Made by a program: the position numbers and the translations under genes. A DNA stretch of 64,000 nucleotides, taken from contig CM076261.1 of assembly GCA_038380795.1 (NCBI GenBank), positions 94,324,418 through 94,388,417 of the forward strand, in the 5' to 3' direction. A model generated the notes under the pieces. That model ran no database searches and had not been told where the DNA came from. It saw nothing but the letters and a program-made list of their open reading frames with translations. This document shows, piece by piece, positions 37,261 to 51,851 of the stretch (its first letter is position 1; every line of letters begins with the position of its first letter). Origin of the DNA: Pyrocephalus nanus. Taxonomy: Eukaryota; Chordata; Aves; Passeriformes; Tyrannidae.

Positions 37261-37666
37261 TAAAATAAAATAAATAAAATAAAATAAAAAAGAAATTAAA
37301 TGAAATGAAATTAAAATAAATGAAAACAAGAAAAATAAAATGAAATTAAAATAAAATAAAATTAAATACAAATAAAAGAAAATAAAAATAAAATAAAAAA
37401 GGAATTAAAATAAAAGTATAAAATTAAAAAAAATTAAAGTGAAATGAAATGAAATTGAAATTAAATTGAAATTAAATTAAATTAAAATAAAAATAAGAAA
37501 TTAAAATTAAATTAAATTAAATTAAAATAAAATGAAAATAAAATAAAAAGAAATAAAAGAAGATAATAATAAAAACAAAAAGATGAATAAATAAAAATAA
37601 ATAAAAACAAAATAAGATGAAATAAAGTAAAATAAAATAAAATAAAAAAAATAAAATAATAAAGCA
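37261..37666 (+). repeat. (AAAAT)n-like A/T-only low-complexity block
   Basis: About 405 bp of almost only A and T with an occasional G. The units are AAAAT, AAATT and AAATG, with A nearly confined to the plus strand. The gene's sense strand is therefore U-rich here. Long hydrophobic minus-strand ORFs over it are compositional. Confidence 0.95.
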
Positions 37667-40468
37667 AAGCTGAATTCCTACTAAGTCAAATCTGAGGGGA
37701 TGGAAGGAAAGAGAAGCACTGACATAAAACACACTAACAACTCAATTACCCTAATCTTGTGGGAGCAGGGGATGTCAGGCATATCCCAAATCCAAAGTGA
37801 TCCATACTCTCTGATCTCTAGAAAGTTTAATCTCCTAAAATAAAACTTTTGTTTGCCTCAGTGGTTATTTTCTTACTCTTCTTGCACATCAACGTGCACC
37901 TTTTCTCCCTGTCAGGATGTTCCCAGGGCCTGATTTCTTCTTCACTAACGAGCAATAAACGTGAAAACCCCATGAAGAAATAAAAAAAAAAACAAAACAC
38001 AACACTGAAAATATTGAAATAATGCTAACAAATCCAAAATTATTTTAAAAAAATCAATAACCCCCACTTTGTTTCAGCAATAGGACTGTAAAGGCAGTGG
38101 TATGAGAGGACAATATGACTGAACCTGTCCACATGTACATCCAGCACACATCCACACCCCCAGGAATGCACATTCCCTATATTTTTAGTGATTTTATCGT
38201 TATTAGATCCTGCCTTGGAATTATTTATGTATTGTTCAAAGTCCCAGCCATCTGGCTACAGTCTGGATGGTAAAGCACTTCAGGAAAAGCAGCAGACAAT
38301 TCCTTCCCCAAACTGCTTAACTCTTGCAATACCTGAAATAAATCTAAAATACTGACTACTATGTATTGCAATAAAGAGGTTTTTGCTGCATTCTGGCACA
38401 AACTCAACTTCTTTGCAAACTGTGCTTTACAGCAAACCCTCTTTCTCAATCTTTGCTTTATACCAGCTCACAGAAGTGAAAATAATAATAGAAAAGAAGT
38501 TGGAGGTGGGAGAAAGTGGCGCAGAAATCTTATTTTATTCAGCCCATCACTTTTGTTGCCTCCATGCACATGGAAAAGTGTGGGAGGTCTGCAATTTTCA
38601 GGCACCCAGGACTGGTTTTCCCCTTTAAAACCTCTTTTTTGTTTTTCTTTTTTTTTTTTTTTTTTTTTTAAAGGGGGGGAACAGGATTCCAAGTGGTCTT
38701 GTCTCCACACCGTTTCATACACCCCAGATCTGTTTCACAAAAGGCACAGGCTCTTCCCAACCCCAAAAGATGGATTTATGGCTTTAAAAATCTTCAGATT
38801 CCTTTATGACTTAAAAAAAAAAAAATCTTCTTTAAATAACTTAGTCCCTCTACTTTGCCAGCTGTATCCCTGTTTCCATTCCTGTATCTCTGTTAGGAGA
38901 GGAGAAGGGATAGAGGATGCTGCATTTTATGCAGCGTGGCTGTGACCAGCTCTTCAGGCTCCTTCTGCTCTCCATCAAGGACCTGAGCAAAGCATTTATG
39001 GGGGAAAAAAAACCCAAAAAACAACACACAAAAATTCCCCACCTAACCAAGGAAAGTCCCTGAATGTGTTTGCACAACAGGCTGTGTATCCACAGCTTTG
39101 GGAAAACCTTTGTCTCTCTGAAAACCCACTCCCAGATCTCTGGGTGAAGCTTTCAAAGCCAGGAATGGCCAAACACCCAGAAATATTCATGTCAAATATC
39201 CCATTTTAGCACATTCCTGGGCACCAAGGGATTTAGGAGCTCTCAGGTTTGACCTGTTATTAAAAAAAAAAAAAAAAAAAAAAGGCATTTGATTGAAATG
39301 TCAAGAGATCCTTAAAAACCTTCCAGAGCAAGAAGGGGCCTTAGATTATCCATTCCCACACCCCCACCTGCATCAGTGAGTACCTGGAGATCTATGAGGT
39401 CTGACCTTAAAAGCAGTTTCTGAAAACAGGATATAAGCTGTAAAAAAAGCCCACTGTGAATATTTTAATCCTGATACAGTATGTCCCAAGAATCACCTGC
39501 CTCCTCACACTTAGAGTGCTGCAGGCTTGATTTCCCTTAAAAATATTGGGTTTAGGAGGAATTAAAGCATTTTTAATGTACTTAGGATGTGTTCATAGAA
39601 AGAAAAAAAAAAACGAAACAAGTATTATCATCCCACAGCAACCCTCAGCAGTCAGGGAAAGGTAAGAAGCAGAGAAATATCCCAAAAATGTGTTTCTACT
39701 TTGTTCATCTGAAGATCTTGCATGAAATCAGGGTCTGGATAAGAGGATGAAGCTGCTCTGAGATTTGGCAGAATTTAGGACATTCCCCAGTGATCACCAG
39801 GCAAAAGCCATTCTGTCCACTCCTCGTCACTCTGTGGACTGGGACAAGGATGACAATGGCAAACTGTCTTGAAAAACAAGAAGTGCCATTCCTGGCCCTG
39901 ACATTCTCTTAAAAAATTAATAATCTAGGGCAAGAAAGGCCTGAAAACCTGGGAATAAAATGCAGGTACTGCTTGGGATGATATAACTAAAGGATGTTGG
40001 AGACAGGCCCAGTTCTTCATAACTTGAAGCATAACTTGTCATTACTCACAGCACGATCTGTGGTTCTTCCAAACTGTCTTCAAGCCTTCAGGACTGGTTT
40101 CTCCAGCCCTGACATCCATGTGTATGCAGAGGCAGAACCCTGAGGGGTGAAACCTGCCCTGCTTCACTCTCCAGCTGCTTCACTTCCATCTCAGACAAGA
40201 GAAGAAGTTACAGGCAAGTCAAAATGACCATGAGGACAACCTCTACCAAACTCCCCCAGCTACAGGACAGAAGAAATTACACTTTCTCCACGTGTTTCTC
40301 CAGGCTAAGAAACCATCTTTGGCAGAAGTGAGAGGTGCATCCACAGAAGAAAGTTGCTCACTGGTACTTCCAAAGGAAGAGAAAGAAAACCTCCACAAGT
40401 GTCCACTGTCAAGTTGTGCTTCATTCAAGTACTTCCTTTAAAACTTAAAAGCAAGTTTACACCTCCTT

Positions 40469-40755
40469 AGAATCATAGAATGATTTGGGCTGGGTTGGAA
40501 GGGACCTCAAAGATCATCCAGTTCCAAGCCCCTGCCATGGGCAGGGACACCTTCTCATTCCAGGTTGCTCCAAGCCTCATCCAACCTGGCTTTTAAGACT
40601 TCCAGGGATGGAGCACCCACAATTTCTCTGGGTAATCTGTTCCAGTGCCTCACCACCCTCACAGGAAAGGACTTCTTCCCAATATCTAATCTAAGCCTAC
40701 CCTCTGTTAGTTTAAAGCCACTGATGTCTTGTCCAGGTCTGAACAGCCCAGTCCC
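40469..40755 (-). repeat. CR1 LINE 3' fragment
   Basis: AGAATCATAGAATGATTTGG, GGTTGGAAGGGACCTCAAAG, TTTCTCTGGGTAATCTGTTC and TTCTTCCCAATATCTAATC. A minus-strand ORF of 166 codons (40555..41055) starts outside and runs into this copy; it is not a gene. Confidence 0.95.
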
Positions 40756-42154
40756 CGCTTCAAGGGAATAATAAGGATTTAACAGCAAGGGGGTCTGGCT
40801 AAGGAAAACCCTGGGGCTCAGGAATGGGAAGGAAAATACCTTTCCCAGGGTAATCATGGCAGTTCCAAAGCTCAGGATATAATCCCCAAGGGAAATACAG
40901 CAGGCAAAGGGTTCAGTCTGTGAGCAGGAGATATTTTCCTGGCTAAGCTCATTGCATTTGTTCCTTGATGTACAAATCAGAAGGACTTGGATTTGTTCCT
41001 CCTGTCTTCTCCAGCTTGGCATCAGGAAACAATGGGAAATTGCTTTTAGAAACAACTATACAACCCCTTGCACACCCCAAAAACTCTGCAAGCTGCTTCT
41101 CCAACCCCACTGCAACCACATGTGGACTCTCACTCCCTTCAGTCACTAGAAGTTCTCATGAATCCCAGACATTGAGATCAAGTCTAACAGAGAAATTCAG
41201 AGAAGATCAGCAACACACACATCCCAGCATCCAATTGAAAATCCTTCCTTGCTCCTAAATGCTTTCCATCCCCACTAATTCACTCTAATCCCCAATCTAC
41301 CTGCTTACATCTGTCGAGTCTTTGCCCACTGTTGATCTTTAATCCCTGCCCACTCCTGGCTGCCAGTGTCAGTCTCCAAGCCAACATCAGCCTGGAAGAA
41401 GAGATATTTAGCAATAATATTCCTGGACTGACAGCATGGATAAAAGCTTTATTCCTCCTTTTTTTTTTTTTTTTTCCCCCACTCAACTCGAACGCTGTTT
41501 GTGTCACACATATTTGGGTTAGCTGTGTCTACCCCTCTATTATGTACAGAAGTGATTTTTGTGTATGTTCTGCAGATAAATACATCCTTAGAGTTGGGCT
41601 GCAGAACAGAAATCCACAACTCCGTTTTTTTTCTGTATCTATATAACCTCCATTCCCATTTTCATGGCAGAAGTTAATACTATACAACTCCAGTGGCAAG
41701 GGAAAAAGGAAAATGCACTCTTACACAAAGGATGCAAAATTCTTTTATTCTAATCAATTAAAAAAGACATATTCCACATCCTTAAGATTGTAATTAATTG
41801 AATACTAACTCTAAGAGGTGGAAGAAAACAAGGCAAAGGGAATTTAAGAGATTTGCACATGGCCACACTTCAGAGTAATGACATAAGTGACCAAGACTTG
41901 GAACTTTACAACTTTCAAGTCCAGAGTGTTAAAAGGATTTTCTGCCTCTGTCAAAAAAAAAAAAAAAAAAAAAGTATTCCTCCCTCAGTGCTGAAAACCA
42001 GTGGTTTGCAGCTCTCAGCCTCAGCATTTTGATGTGCTTTCAGGGAAGAAACAGCAATACAAATTTCAAACAGGAACTGCTCCCAGCATAAGTTTTACAA
42101 CAGATCAGGTATTCGGTACTGCCCAGGCTTAAATCAAATTTGTGTTTATCCATA
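40756..42154. other. Unique intron DNA
   Basis: No gene was recognised. It contains a T-run near 41460..41475 and a 21-A run (41953..41973). Confidence 0.5.
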
Positions 42155-42256
42155 TGCTGGTTTTGGCTGGGATAGAGTTAATTTTCTTCACGGCAGCCTG
42201 TGTGGGGCTATGGTTTGGATTTTTGCTGGAAACAATGTTGATAAGACAGGGATGTT
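42155..42256 (+). mobile_element. Avian endogenous-retrovirus LTR 5'-end remnant
   Basis: TGCTGGTTTTGGCTGGGATA, GAGTTAATTTTCTTC, GGGGCTATGGTTTGGATTTT and CAATGTTGATAAGACAGGGA match the start of a very common avian ERV LTR family as I know it, distinct from that at 5022 and 24606. The similarity fades after the GGATGTTTTTG stretch, so only about the first 100 bp remain. Confidence 0.8.
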
Positions 42257-42747
42257 TTTGTAACCCTCTCTTTAAAAAGGAGGAGGTGATTCAGCCAGGC
42301 ATTCCCAAGCAATTGTCTGGGTTTCTCCAGGCCAGTGCAAGCAAACAAGAGGAAAAAGCCCCACTCCTTGGAGGCTCAGAGATGTTTAGGTGGGAGCAGA
42401 AATGATGGAGCAGGGCCTGGATGTTCCTGTGCTCTCCAAAAGGTGAATGGCTTGGTAGGTTAGAAGCTGCATTCATGCACAGAGGTTTTTCTAGTTTATA
42501 TATTATTAGTATTTTCAAGTTGTTATTAATAATAATACTAATATTTAGTATATTAATATATTAACATCTCAAATACACAGTGGGCCCTGCAGCACCTGCT
42601 TTCCATATCACAACAGCACAGGCAGCAGAGTCCAAGTTTTCCCTTCCTAAACTTTATCCCAGGTTTTAGATTCTTTAGATTTGTTCCCTTTCCCAGGCAA
42701 AACCCCAAGCAGAAATTTTGCACCAAAACAAACAAAAAATTCCCCAC

Positions 42748-42780
42748 AAAATCCCCAAAGCAACACATATAAAGTTCATA
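42748..42780 (+). repeat. 33-bp duplicated segment, copy 1
   Basis: It contains GCAACACATATAAAGTTCAT. It matches 43892..43924 at 31 of 33 positions, 1.14 kb away. A CTTCACCTG follows both copies at different spacing. Confidence 0.8.
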
Positions 42781-43060
42781 TAAAGTTTGTTTTACAGCTT
42801 CACCTGTGCCAAGAATCTGAGCCCTGTCAATGCCTGAATCCCACCTGGGGAGTGCTTGGGACAAAGCAGATTCACATTTTGAGCTCCTTCAGTGCCCAGG
42901 AATGTCCATTCCCAAATTTATTCGGGTTAGTGTGGCAGTAGTAGAGGAACAAACCATGCATGTGCTCACTTACTGTACATGGTAGCCTTGCAATCCACAC
43001 TAGGACAGAGCAGGCTGAACTTAATTTCAACCTCATTTGGTTTCCGGATATGCATATTAA

Positions 43061-43262
43061 AAAAAAAAACCAAAAACAAAAAACCAACAACAGGAAAAAC
43101 AAAACAAACAAATAAACAAAACCCAAACCAAACCAAAACCTCAAACAAACACCAAAAAAAAAAAAAAAACAAAACCAAAACACAAACCCCACAAACAAAC
43201 AAAAAAATAACTAAAAAGGGAAAAAAAAAAAAGTTAAAAAGAAAAAAAGAAAGAAAAAGGAT
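43061..43262 (+). repeat. A-rich, C-interrupted low-complexity tract
   Basis: About 200 bp of A runs with CAAA and CCAAAA units (43061..43200), then A with G (43201..43262). Similar in style to 12088..12203. Confidence 0.92.
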
Positions 43263-43552
43263 AAAAAGCCACAGGGACAATAAAATCTGCCATCACATTC
43301 CCAGGAAGGGAATACAAGATGGAGTGGATAAAGCTGTGCCAGAACTGGCAGCCTGCTCCTGGACACCACCTCACCACCTTTCCCAGTGAACTTTAGGGGT
43401 TCTCCCCTTCATGTTGCAGCAAAGGAGAACCTCAGGCCATTTGCTGCCCAGAGCATTTAGCCTGGCTGGAGCCTGAATCTGCTTCCCCCCTGGGAAGAGA
43501 GCTGGATTAACTGGACGTTCTACAGTAATAAAGAACCTTGGGAGCATCAATC

Positions 43553-43827
43553 AGAGAATTACAGAAACATAGAGTGGTTTGTGTTGGGACATTAAAGATC
43601 ATCCAGTTCCACCTCCCTGCCATGGGCAGGGACCTTCCACTAGCCCAGGATGCTCCAAGCCCTGTCCAACCTTGCCTTGGACATTTCCAGGGATGGGGCA
43701 GCCACAGCTTCTCTGGACAACCTGTGCCAGGGCCTTCCCACCCTTCCAGGGAAGAATTTCTTCCTTATATTTAATCTAAACCTCCTTTCCTTCAGTTTAA
43801 AATCACTGATGTCTCATCCAGGTCTAA
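43553..43827 (-). repeat. CR1 LINE 3' fragment
   Basis: AATTACAGAAACATAGAGTG, GTTTGTGTTGGGACATTAAA, GGCAGGGACCTTCCACTAGC, CTCTGGACAACCTGTGCCAG and TTCTTCCTTATATTTAATC. The GGAAGGGACC core has lost part of its sequence. Confidence 0.94.
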
Positions 43828-45289
43828 ACACCTTAAACCAAAGTTGCTACAAACTTTACATGGGGCAAGAGCTAAGTTTTATTTTTTTAATAAAATCCCT
43901 GAAGCAACACATATAAAGTTCATATTTTATTTTTTTAATAAAACTTTTCTTTGTTCTTCACCTGAGACAAGGAAAAGCTTTTGAGGGAACAACTAGAAGG
44001 AAAAAACCTTAGAGCTCTACTAATTTCAGGAGCTGAAACTAAAGCACAAGACAGTCTTTAGGAAAATATACCCACCTGAAAGCCATCCCAGCAGCATCCA
44101 CTCTGCTCTGCTGTCCCTTCCAAGGCACCTCTACCCTTGAGGGCAAGCAGGCTGCTTGGAGAGGATCTTAAACGAATCCCAGTTCCACCACAATCACGTG
44201 GAAAATGAAGCAAACTCTTCTGAGAAGATATTTAAATGCATTTCCTGCTGAATGATGCCTAAGGAGAGGCCAAGGGCTTTGATTTCTGATTTTATGTCAA
44301 ATATTGGGACCACCAGCACGATTTCTACATTTGAACATTAAAATGGCTTTGGAGGACCAAGAGCAGCAAATAAAATTGGTAGGGAAAGAAAATTTATTTT
44401 TAGCCAAGAGATTTTTTTGTTTGGTTTATTTTTTTTTTAATGCTATGAAGTTGTCAGCTCACCCTCAGATATTTCATTAAAACATTTATTTATTCCAATG
44501 CTGTGTTCTGGCTTTGCTAGTTCTATAAATAAATGCATAACCACTTAAATTTCCTGAAATACTGAGATTATAGCAAAACATTTAATATAATGTTAGAAGT
44601 GCCAGAAGGGATAGGGCAGAGGTTTTAAAAACCAACAGTTTCAAAGTCAATTTGTGTATGAAAGTTAAGTCTCCTGGCAATTCCTTTTGCCATAAAACAT
44701 GTTGTTCATTATTCTTTAATATGTTTTCCTATGTTTAGGCTTATTAATTCATTAAATCATTGCTAAGATCTCTAAGAACTGGATATAAAACAGAAAAGAT
44801 CCTCTAAATCTAGTGAAAACAGAGTAAGAAAGTAAATTTATAACATTTGAAGTCTTGCACAATAGCAAAGAAACAATATGAAATAATGAAATATGAAATG
44901 CCACCAAAAAAATGAGGTTTTAGGGTTGTCTAGTGAGAGAGATCACCTTATTGTGATTTTTTTTTAGTATTGTTTGCATCTAAACCTTACCCTGCACTTT
45001 ATTAATGACTTATTAAATACAACACGTACTCCTCAACCACTATGTCCCCATAAAATGAAGGAAATAGGACAGAACCTAAAATTTAGAAGCAAAAGTCAGT
45101 CATTAAGACTCTCAGAAACTTTTCACACAACATTTGACAGGCCATGTTATGGTTTTGCTCTATATAATAGGGGTAGAACCACTTTCTTTGCAGGCTGGGT
45201 GGCAACAATGGAGAAATATTTGTGAACCCACCTAATGATGGCAGAGAAAAGGTGCTACAGAAGGTCACATCTTCAGCCCTTCCTTCCCT
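43828..45289. other. AT-rich unique intron DNA
   Basis: It contains the second 33-bp duplicate (43892..43924), flanked by two copies of TTTTATTTTTTTAATAAAA (43878 and 43926 regions). Otherwise it is AT-rich and repeat-free with no recognised exon. Confidence 0.5.
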
Positions 45290-45344
45290 GAAGGTTGGGA
45301 TTGAGTATCTTGGCCTTTTCCAACCTTAATGATTCCATGATTCC
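45290..45344 (+). repeat. CR1 LINE 3' terminal fragment
   Basis: GGGATTGAGTATCTTGGCCT, TTTTCCAACCTTAATGATTC and CATGATTCC: the tail of the 'GGTCTTTTCCAACCTTAATG' CR1 class. Confidence 0.83.
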
Positions 45345-45867
45345 ACACCTGACAGGCCTCCCTCCTAAAACACTGGTTATAATGGTGAGTATGATCAGGA
45401 CACGGCCCAGTCCATCCCTGATATTGCACAGTAGGTTTGAATCTCCCCAGAAGATCCAACAGTTTTGTTCTTCCTTCCTTTCAGTGCTTTCAACCCTTTC
45501 TAACACTCCATCCTAAGGATATTTAGGTGCATGATTTTGTTCCTCACTGCTCCAGTGAGGAACAGGTGCCACAACCAGACCTGGACCTCCTTCCAGACCA
45601 TTTGGACAACGCCACAAACTGCAACAATCCAGGGGTTTCCAGGTCCCTTCAGCAAAGCCTTCCAAGTATTGCAATTCATTTGGGAAGATAAAGCAAAACT
45701 GAAGCAGAAATCAGGTCCCAAAGCAGCAGAAGGATGAACCACCTGCTTAATGTTAATTAACCTCAGGGGGACTCCTTGTGTAGTTCAGAGTTTGTTCTGT
45801 GCTTCTGCACTTTGCAACACGGAGATGTGAAGTTGGCAGTGGATTCCTTCCCAGTTCATCTGCTAAG

Positions 45868-46087
45868 GAGGAGGTTTAGATTGGATATTTGGGAAAAAAA
45901 TCTTCACTCAAAGGCTTGAAAAAGGCTGCCCAGGGAAATGGCTGAGTCACCACTCCTGGAAGGATTTAAAAAAAATGTAGATGTGGTGCTCAGGGATGTA
46001 GTTTAGTGGTGGACTTGGCAGGGCTGGATTAATGGTTGGTTTTATGATTTTAGAGGTATTTGCCCACCTAAATGTTTCTATGATTCC
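45868..46087 (+). repeat. CR1 LINE 3' fragment, diverged
   Basis: GAGGTTTAGATTGGATATTT, AAGGCTGCCCAGGGAAATGG, GAGTCACCACTCCTGGAAGG, GGTGCTCAGGGATGTAGTTT and TTTCTATGATTCC. The block just before the tail is rearranged or decayed. Confidence 0.88.
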
Positions 46088-48242
46088 ATGACAGGACAGA
46101 GAGAGCATTTCCAGCACTGACATGTGACTTTCCCAAGAGCTGGTTGGTGTTCCACAGAGGAAATAGTGGTAGAGAGGGGAGAGCAAAGAAAATTATAGAT
46201 CCAATTCCAGGAAAAAAAAAAGTTAGAAAAATTCATTCCACAACTGCTAAGTATTGAGATGATAATTAGGTGATCTATGCCCTGAGAACACTGCCAAGAA
46301 CAGCTTTCACTGGCCAATCTAATTTTGTTCTGTGTCAAGATAACCAACCTTATCCAACAAGGAGAAAAACTCATGTGGGATATATCTTGAGTACCACTCT
46401 GGCCAGAGTCCCACGCAATATCTCCAGGAGAAATTGTGGGGAAAATGGTTCTAAATGAAGTCACAGCAAAATTAAGCAGTGACCCACCAGTCCCTTGAGC
46501 ACACCTGGAAACAAGGCACTGCTGGAATATGAGATTAACCTCACCTTTTCAAACGTGGCATTTAAAGCCCAGGTTACAGGAAGGTTAATAAAAGCAGTGT
46601 TAAAAATGTCCTCGCTGGTGGCATTTTAATTCAAGCTATTTAAATCCCCTGACCTATGTGCCTCCTTGTGTAATGCAGGTTTTGTTAATTTTCCCCGCAA
46701 AAAAGATGGTTTGGGGAAGATACCTTGAAGAGGGGAGACAGTGCATGTTGCACATATCAAAATTGTAAGAATCCAGGGTTTAATTCCTACTGCTCTGTGG
46801 TGTTTTGTGGCCATTTAACTTTAGACATGGCATATTACTGAGAAAAATATTTTGAATTTTTTTTTTTAATTACTCAGTTAAAAGAATTAAAACAAAAAGA
46901 AAAACAAGAACAACTTTCCACTCCCTACTTTTCCACCACTGCACAGCTGAAGCCCAGAGAAGATCCTACATGGAAACGGGAGAATATTTGGTTTTTTCCA
47001 TGGATTTTGGGAAGCAGAATGAGATGAAATCTAGATGTTTCTGGAGGAGGTTGTAGCTCACCTTGCTGCAAAGCAGGGGCATGGCTTCTGCCTCCAGTTG
47101 CCACTCCACAATTATTTTTTTAAGAGTCTGAATGGCACTGTCATCCCCCAAAACCAATATACTACAAGTAATCCTGGTGATCCCTCTTGTGACCCATCTC
47201 AGGGTGCTCCTTGGTCAAGGCTAGAGAAGATTTCAGTTCTGCTGAGTTAAACTCTCTCTCTTTCCAATTCCAATAGGAGGAGTAGTAGTAAATATAATAG
47301 TAATAATAATAATAATAATGATGAAGTGTACTGGTTTTGTTTTCCACAAGAAATCCTGGATATCCACCATCAAAACCAGAGTTTGAACTAGAGCTGTCCG
47401 ACACCAAGGAATCCCAGGCAAATCAGATTCCCTAAGAACTGCCTTGGTGTTCCCCTGCAAACTCCTGCAAATGGGGCCTGTGGATCTCTCTAATTAGGTT
47501 GATCTCTCTAATTAGGTTGGTCAGCAAGTTTAACCCCCACATGAGGTTAAACTGATGAGGGGCTATAAGTCCATCATCAAGTCAGTCCAGGGCCAAGGGG
47601 ACATTCCTCCAAGTAATTAACCTTTCCCAGCCTGGGGAGAACGGAGCATGGAGGAAATAGGCCCGAGATGGACAGACAGGTACAAGGACAGAGTGGTATC
47701 ACCCTTTATTAAACAAAACCAAACAAAAGCTAAGCCCCTTTTCCTTTGCTCTTTCATGGTATTAAAGACCAATCAGTGCCACTCCCATCACCGTTACTGC
47801 TGTGGTACCTCAACCCCCCTGGACGCCCGAATACACCACTGGACCACACCACTGGACATGAAGCACCTGCAGAGAGTCTGGTGCCTGTTTTTATTTATTT
47901 ATTTATTTATTAGACACAAAGAGAGAAGAAGAGGCTCAGAGCACTTGCACAGCATGCTCATCAAGCTCTGCCCCTGCTGTGAGCAGACACACGGATGCCG
48001 GCGGGGAGGCCGCGCTCTTTTGTTCCAGCCATTCCATGATCTAATAAGTGGGCAGTTTTTTTCCTCAGCAAACCAGTCATCCATCTTCCAGAAGCAGGAG
48101 GCAGACGATTAGTGTTGCATTACCCTCTCCTGACACTTAATTAATGACAATATTTGGGGATGTTACAGCAAAAGGCATTCGACGTGTTGGTCTCCCGCGG
48201 TGAAGGGACATGGGGAGCTACAGAGGTGCAGATAAACACTGA
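46088..48242. other. Unique intron DNA with small tandem repeats and candidate conserved block
   Basis: No gene was recognised. It contains a TAA/ATA trinucleotide array (47282..47325), an exact 18-bp tandem duplication (47483..47518), an ATTT array (47888..47911) and a motif-rich block at 47930..48200. Confidence 0.5.
47483..47518 (+). repeat. Exact 18-bp tandem duplication
   Basis: Two identical copies of GATCTCTCTAATTAGGTT side by side, each with a TAATTA core. Confidence 0.95.
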
Positions 48243-48616
48243 ACAGAACCACGGGGTGCCAGGTTGGAAAGGGACATCAAGGATCATCTGATCCAACCTT
48301 TCTTGGCAAAAGCAAGGCCTGGAAAAGATGGCCCAGCACCCCCTCCAGCTGGATTTTACAACTCCACCACTTCCCTGTGGACATTTTTCTAAAGGTTGTT
48401 TGTTCTCATGGCAAAAAATGTTCCTCTTGTCTGAGTGTCTGACATCTGAATCTCCTCAGGAGTAACTTTATCCATTACCCCTCATATTTTCCATGGGACT
48501 CCTTGCACAAAGGGAGTCTCCATCTTATTTGTAGCCACCCTTTAAATACTGGGCCGTGGTGACAAGGTCTCCCCTAAACCTTCCCTTCTCAAGACCGAAC
48601 GAACCCACTTCTGATT
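48243..48616 (-). repeat. CR1 LINE 3' fragment, older subfamily
   Basis: CAGGTTGGAAAGGGACATCA, ATCATCTGATCCAACC, a GGCCCAGCACCCCCTCCAGC segment, AAAAATGTTCCTCTTGTCTG and ACAAGGTCTCCCCTAAACCT. It is clearly CR1 but of a more diverged class than the neighbours. Confidence 0.85.
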
Positions 48617-50829
<2,213 letters not shown>

Positions 50830-50831
50830 CT

Positions 50832-51851
50832 AAAAAAAAAACAGAGAAAAAGACAGACACAGCCGTGTTAAAAGTCAGTTAAACCCCAGTAGTCTAAGAA
50901 AACAAGAGGACTGAAAGGACAAATAAGATACAGGGCAATCTCCAAACTCCAGGATGTCCCCCTGCAAAAAATTAAAAGCACTAAAATCCAGGTTTTCTGG
51001 GCTACAAACGATCTTGGGGACAAACCAGTCATTTGACCTCCCTGTGTCTTATTTTCTGCATTTTTAAAGGGCAACTTTTAATTCCTCACTGCCCACAAAG
51101 TGCTTTGAGATCCTGAGCTGTTGAGCAAAGACTAAGCACTCAATCAAAAAACAGGTAATGCTGTCTTCTGGAACATTACCAGTACACAGCTGGCTGGGAG
51201 TCCATCCATCACACTGCAGGCTTGATGAGCTCTCAAAAGGGACAGTTTGCTGCTATATCATAAGCTCCTGGGCTTCCAGTAAAAATACTGGAGCCAGAGT
51301 TATTTTTCCTTGCTGGTTAAAAAAAAAAAAAAAAAAATTAAAATTTAAAAACCTGCAAGGACTAAGGTAGCAGCAGCAGGATGAAATCAATGCAGCACTG
51401 TCAGAGAAAGACTCCTCTATCCCCCCTTCCCACCTCCCCATCCACAGGGTTTCACCACGGCCACAGAAAGCCTCCAGCATATCAATGGTGTCCCAAGACT
51501 TCGATGGGAAAAACAACTCAACTCTAAGGCATGGAGATGATGATGGAAAGTGCTACAGGACCAAATCCAGCTACTGCTTTCTCACACCAAGGCTATGAAA
51601 AAAAAACACAAAACCAAACCAAACAGGTGTGAATATCACCAAAAAAAAAAAAGGTAAAAGACAGTGTGGCCTTCTGGGAGAGTCCAATGGAGAGGATACA
51701 TTGGTGTGAGATGACTGGGAATACCACCTGCCCTTCATGCAGGGGCTTGCTTTGACATATAAATGTCATTTTTAGGCTGAAGGACAAGCAAAATAACTCA
51801 GCCAACAAACCACCCTCTCCTACAACCACTGCAGCGCCTTTAGTGTGATGG
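50832..51851. other. Unique intron DNA
   Basis: No gene was recognised. It contains an A-run at 51320..51337 and another near 51640..51651. Confidence 0.5.

Larger units (their letters stand above)
35483..40468. other. Unique intron DNA and a large A/T-rich block
   Basis: This is the longest stretch without CR1. It contains a CAAA array (36259..36287), the A/T block 37261..37666, a 22-T run (38648..38669) and a 22-A run (39262..39283). The longest ORF here, 194 codons at 38361..38945, passes through the T-run and was rejected. No exon was recognised. Confidence 0.5.

Noticed and set aside
38361..38945. 194-codon plus-strand ORF, the longest in the window
   Set aside because: It passes through a 22-T run and a second A-run (poly-Phe and poly-Lys), has no domain, and lies antisense in the TSNARE1 intron.
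40555..41055. 166-codon minus-strand ORF
   Set aside because: Its C-terminal half is CR1 3' UTR read in frame, which is noncoding.
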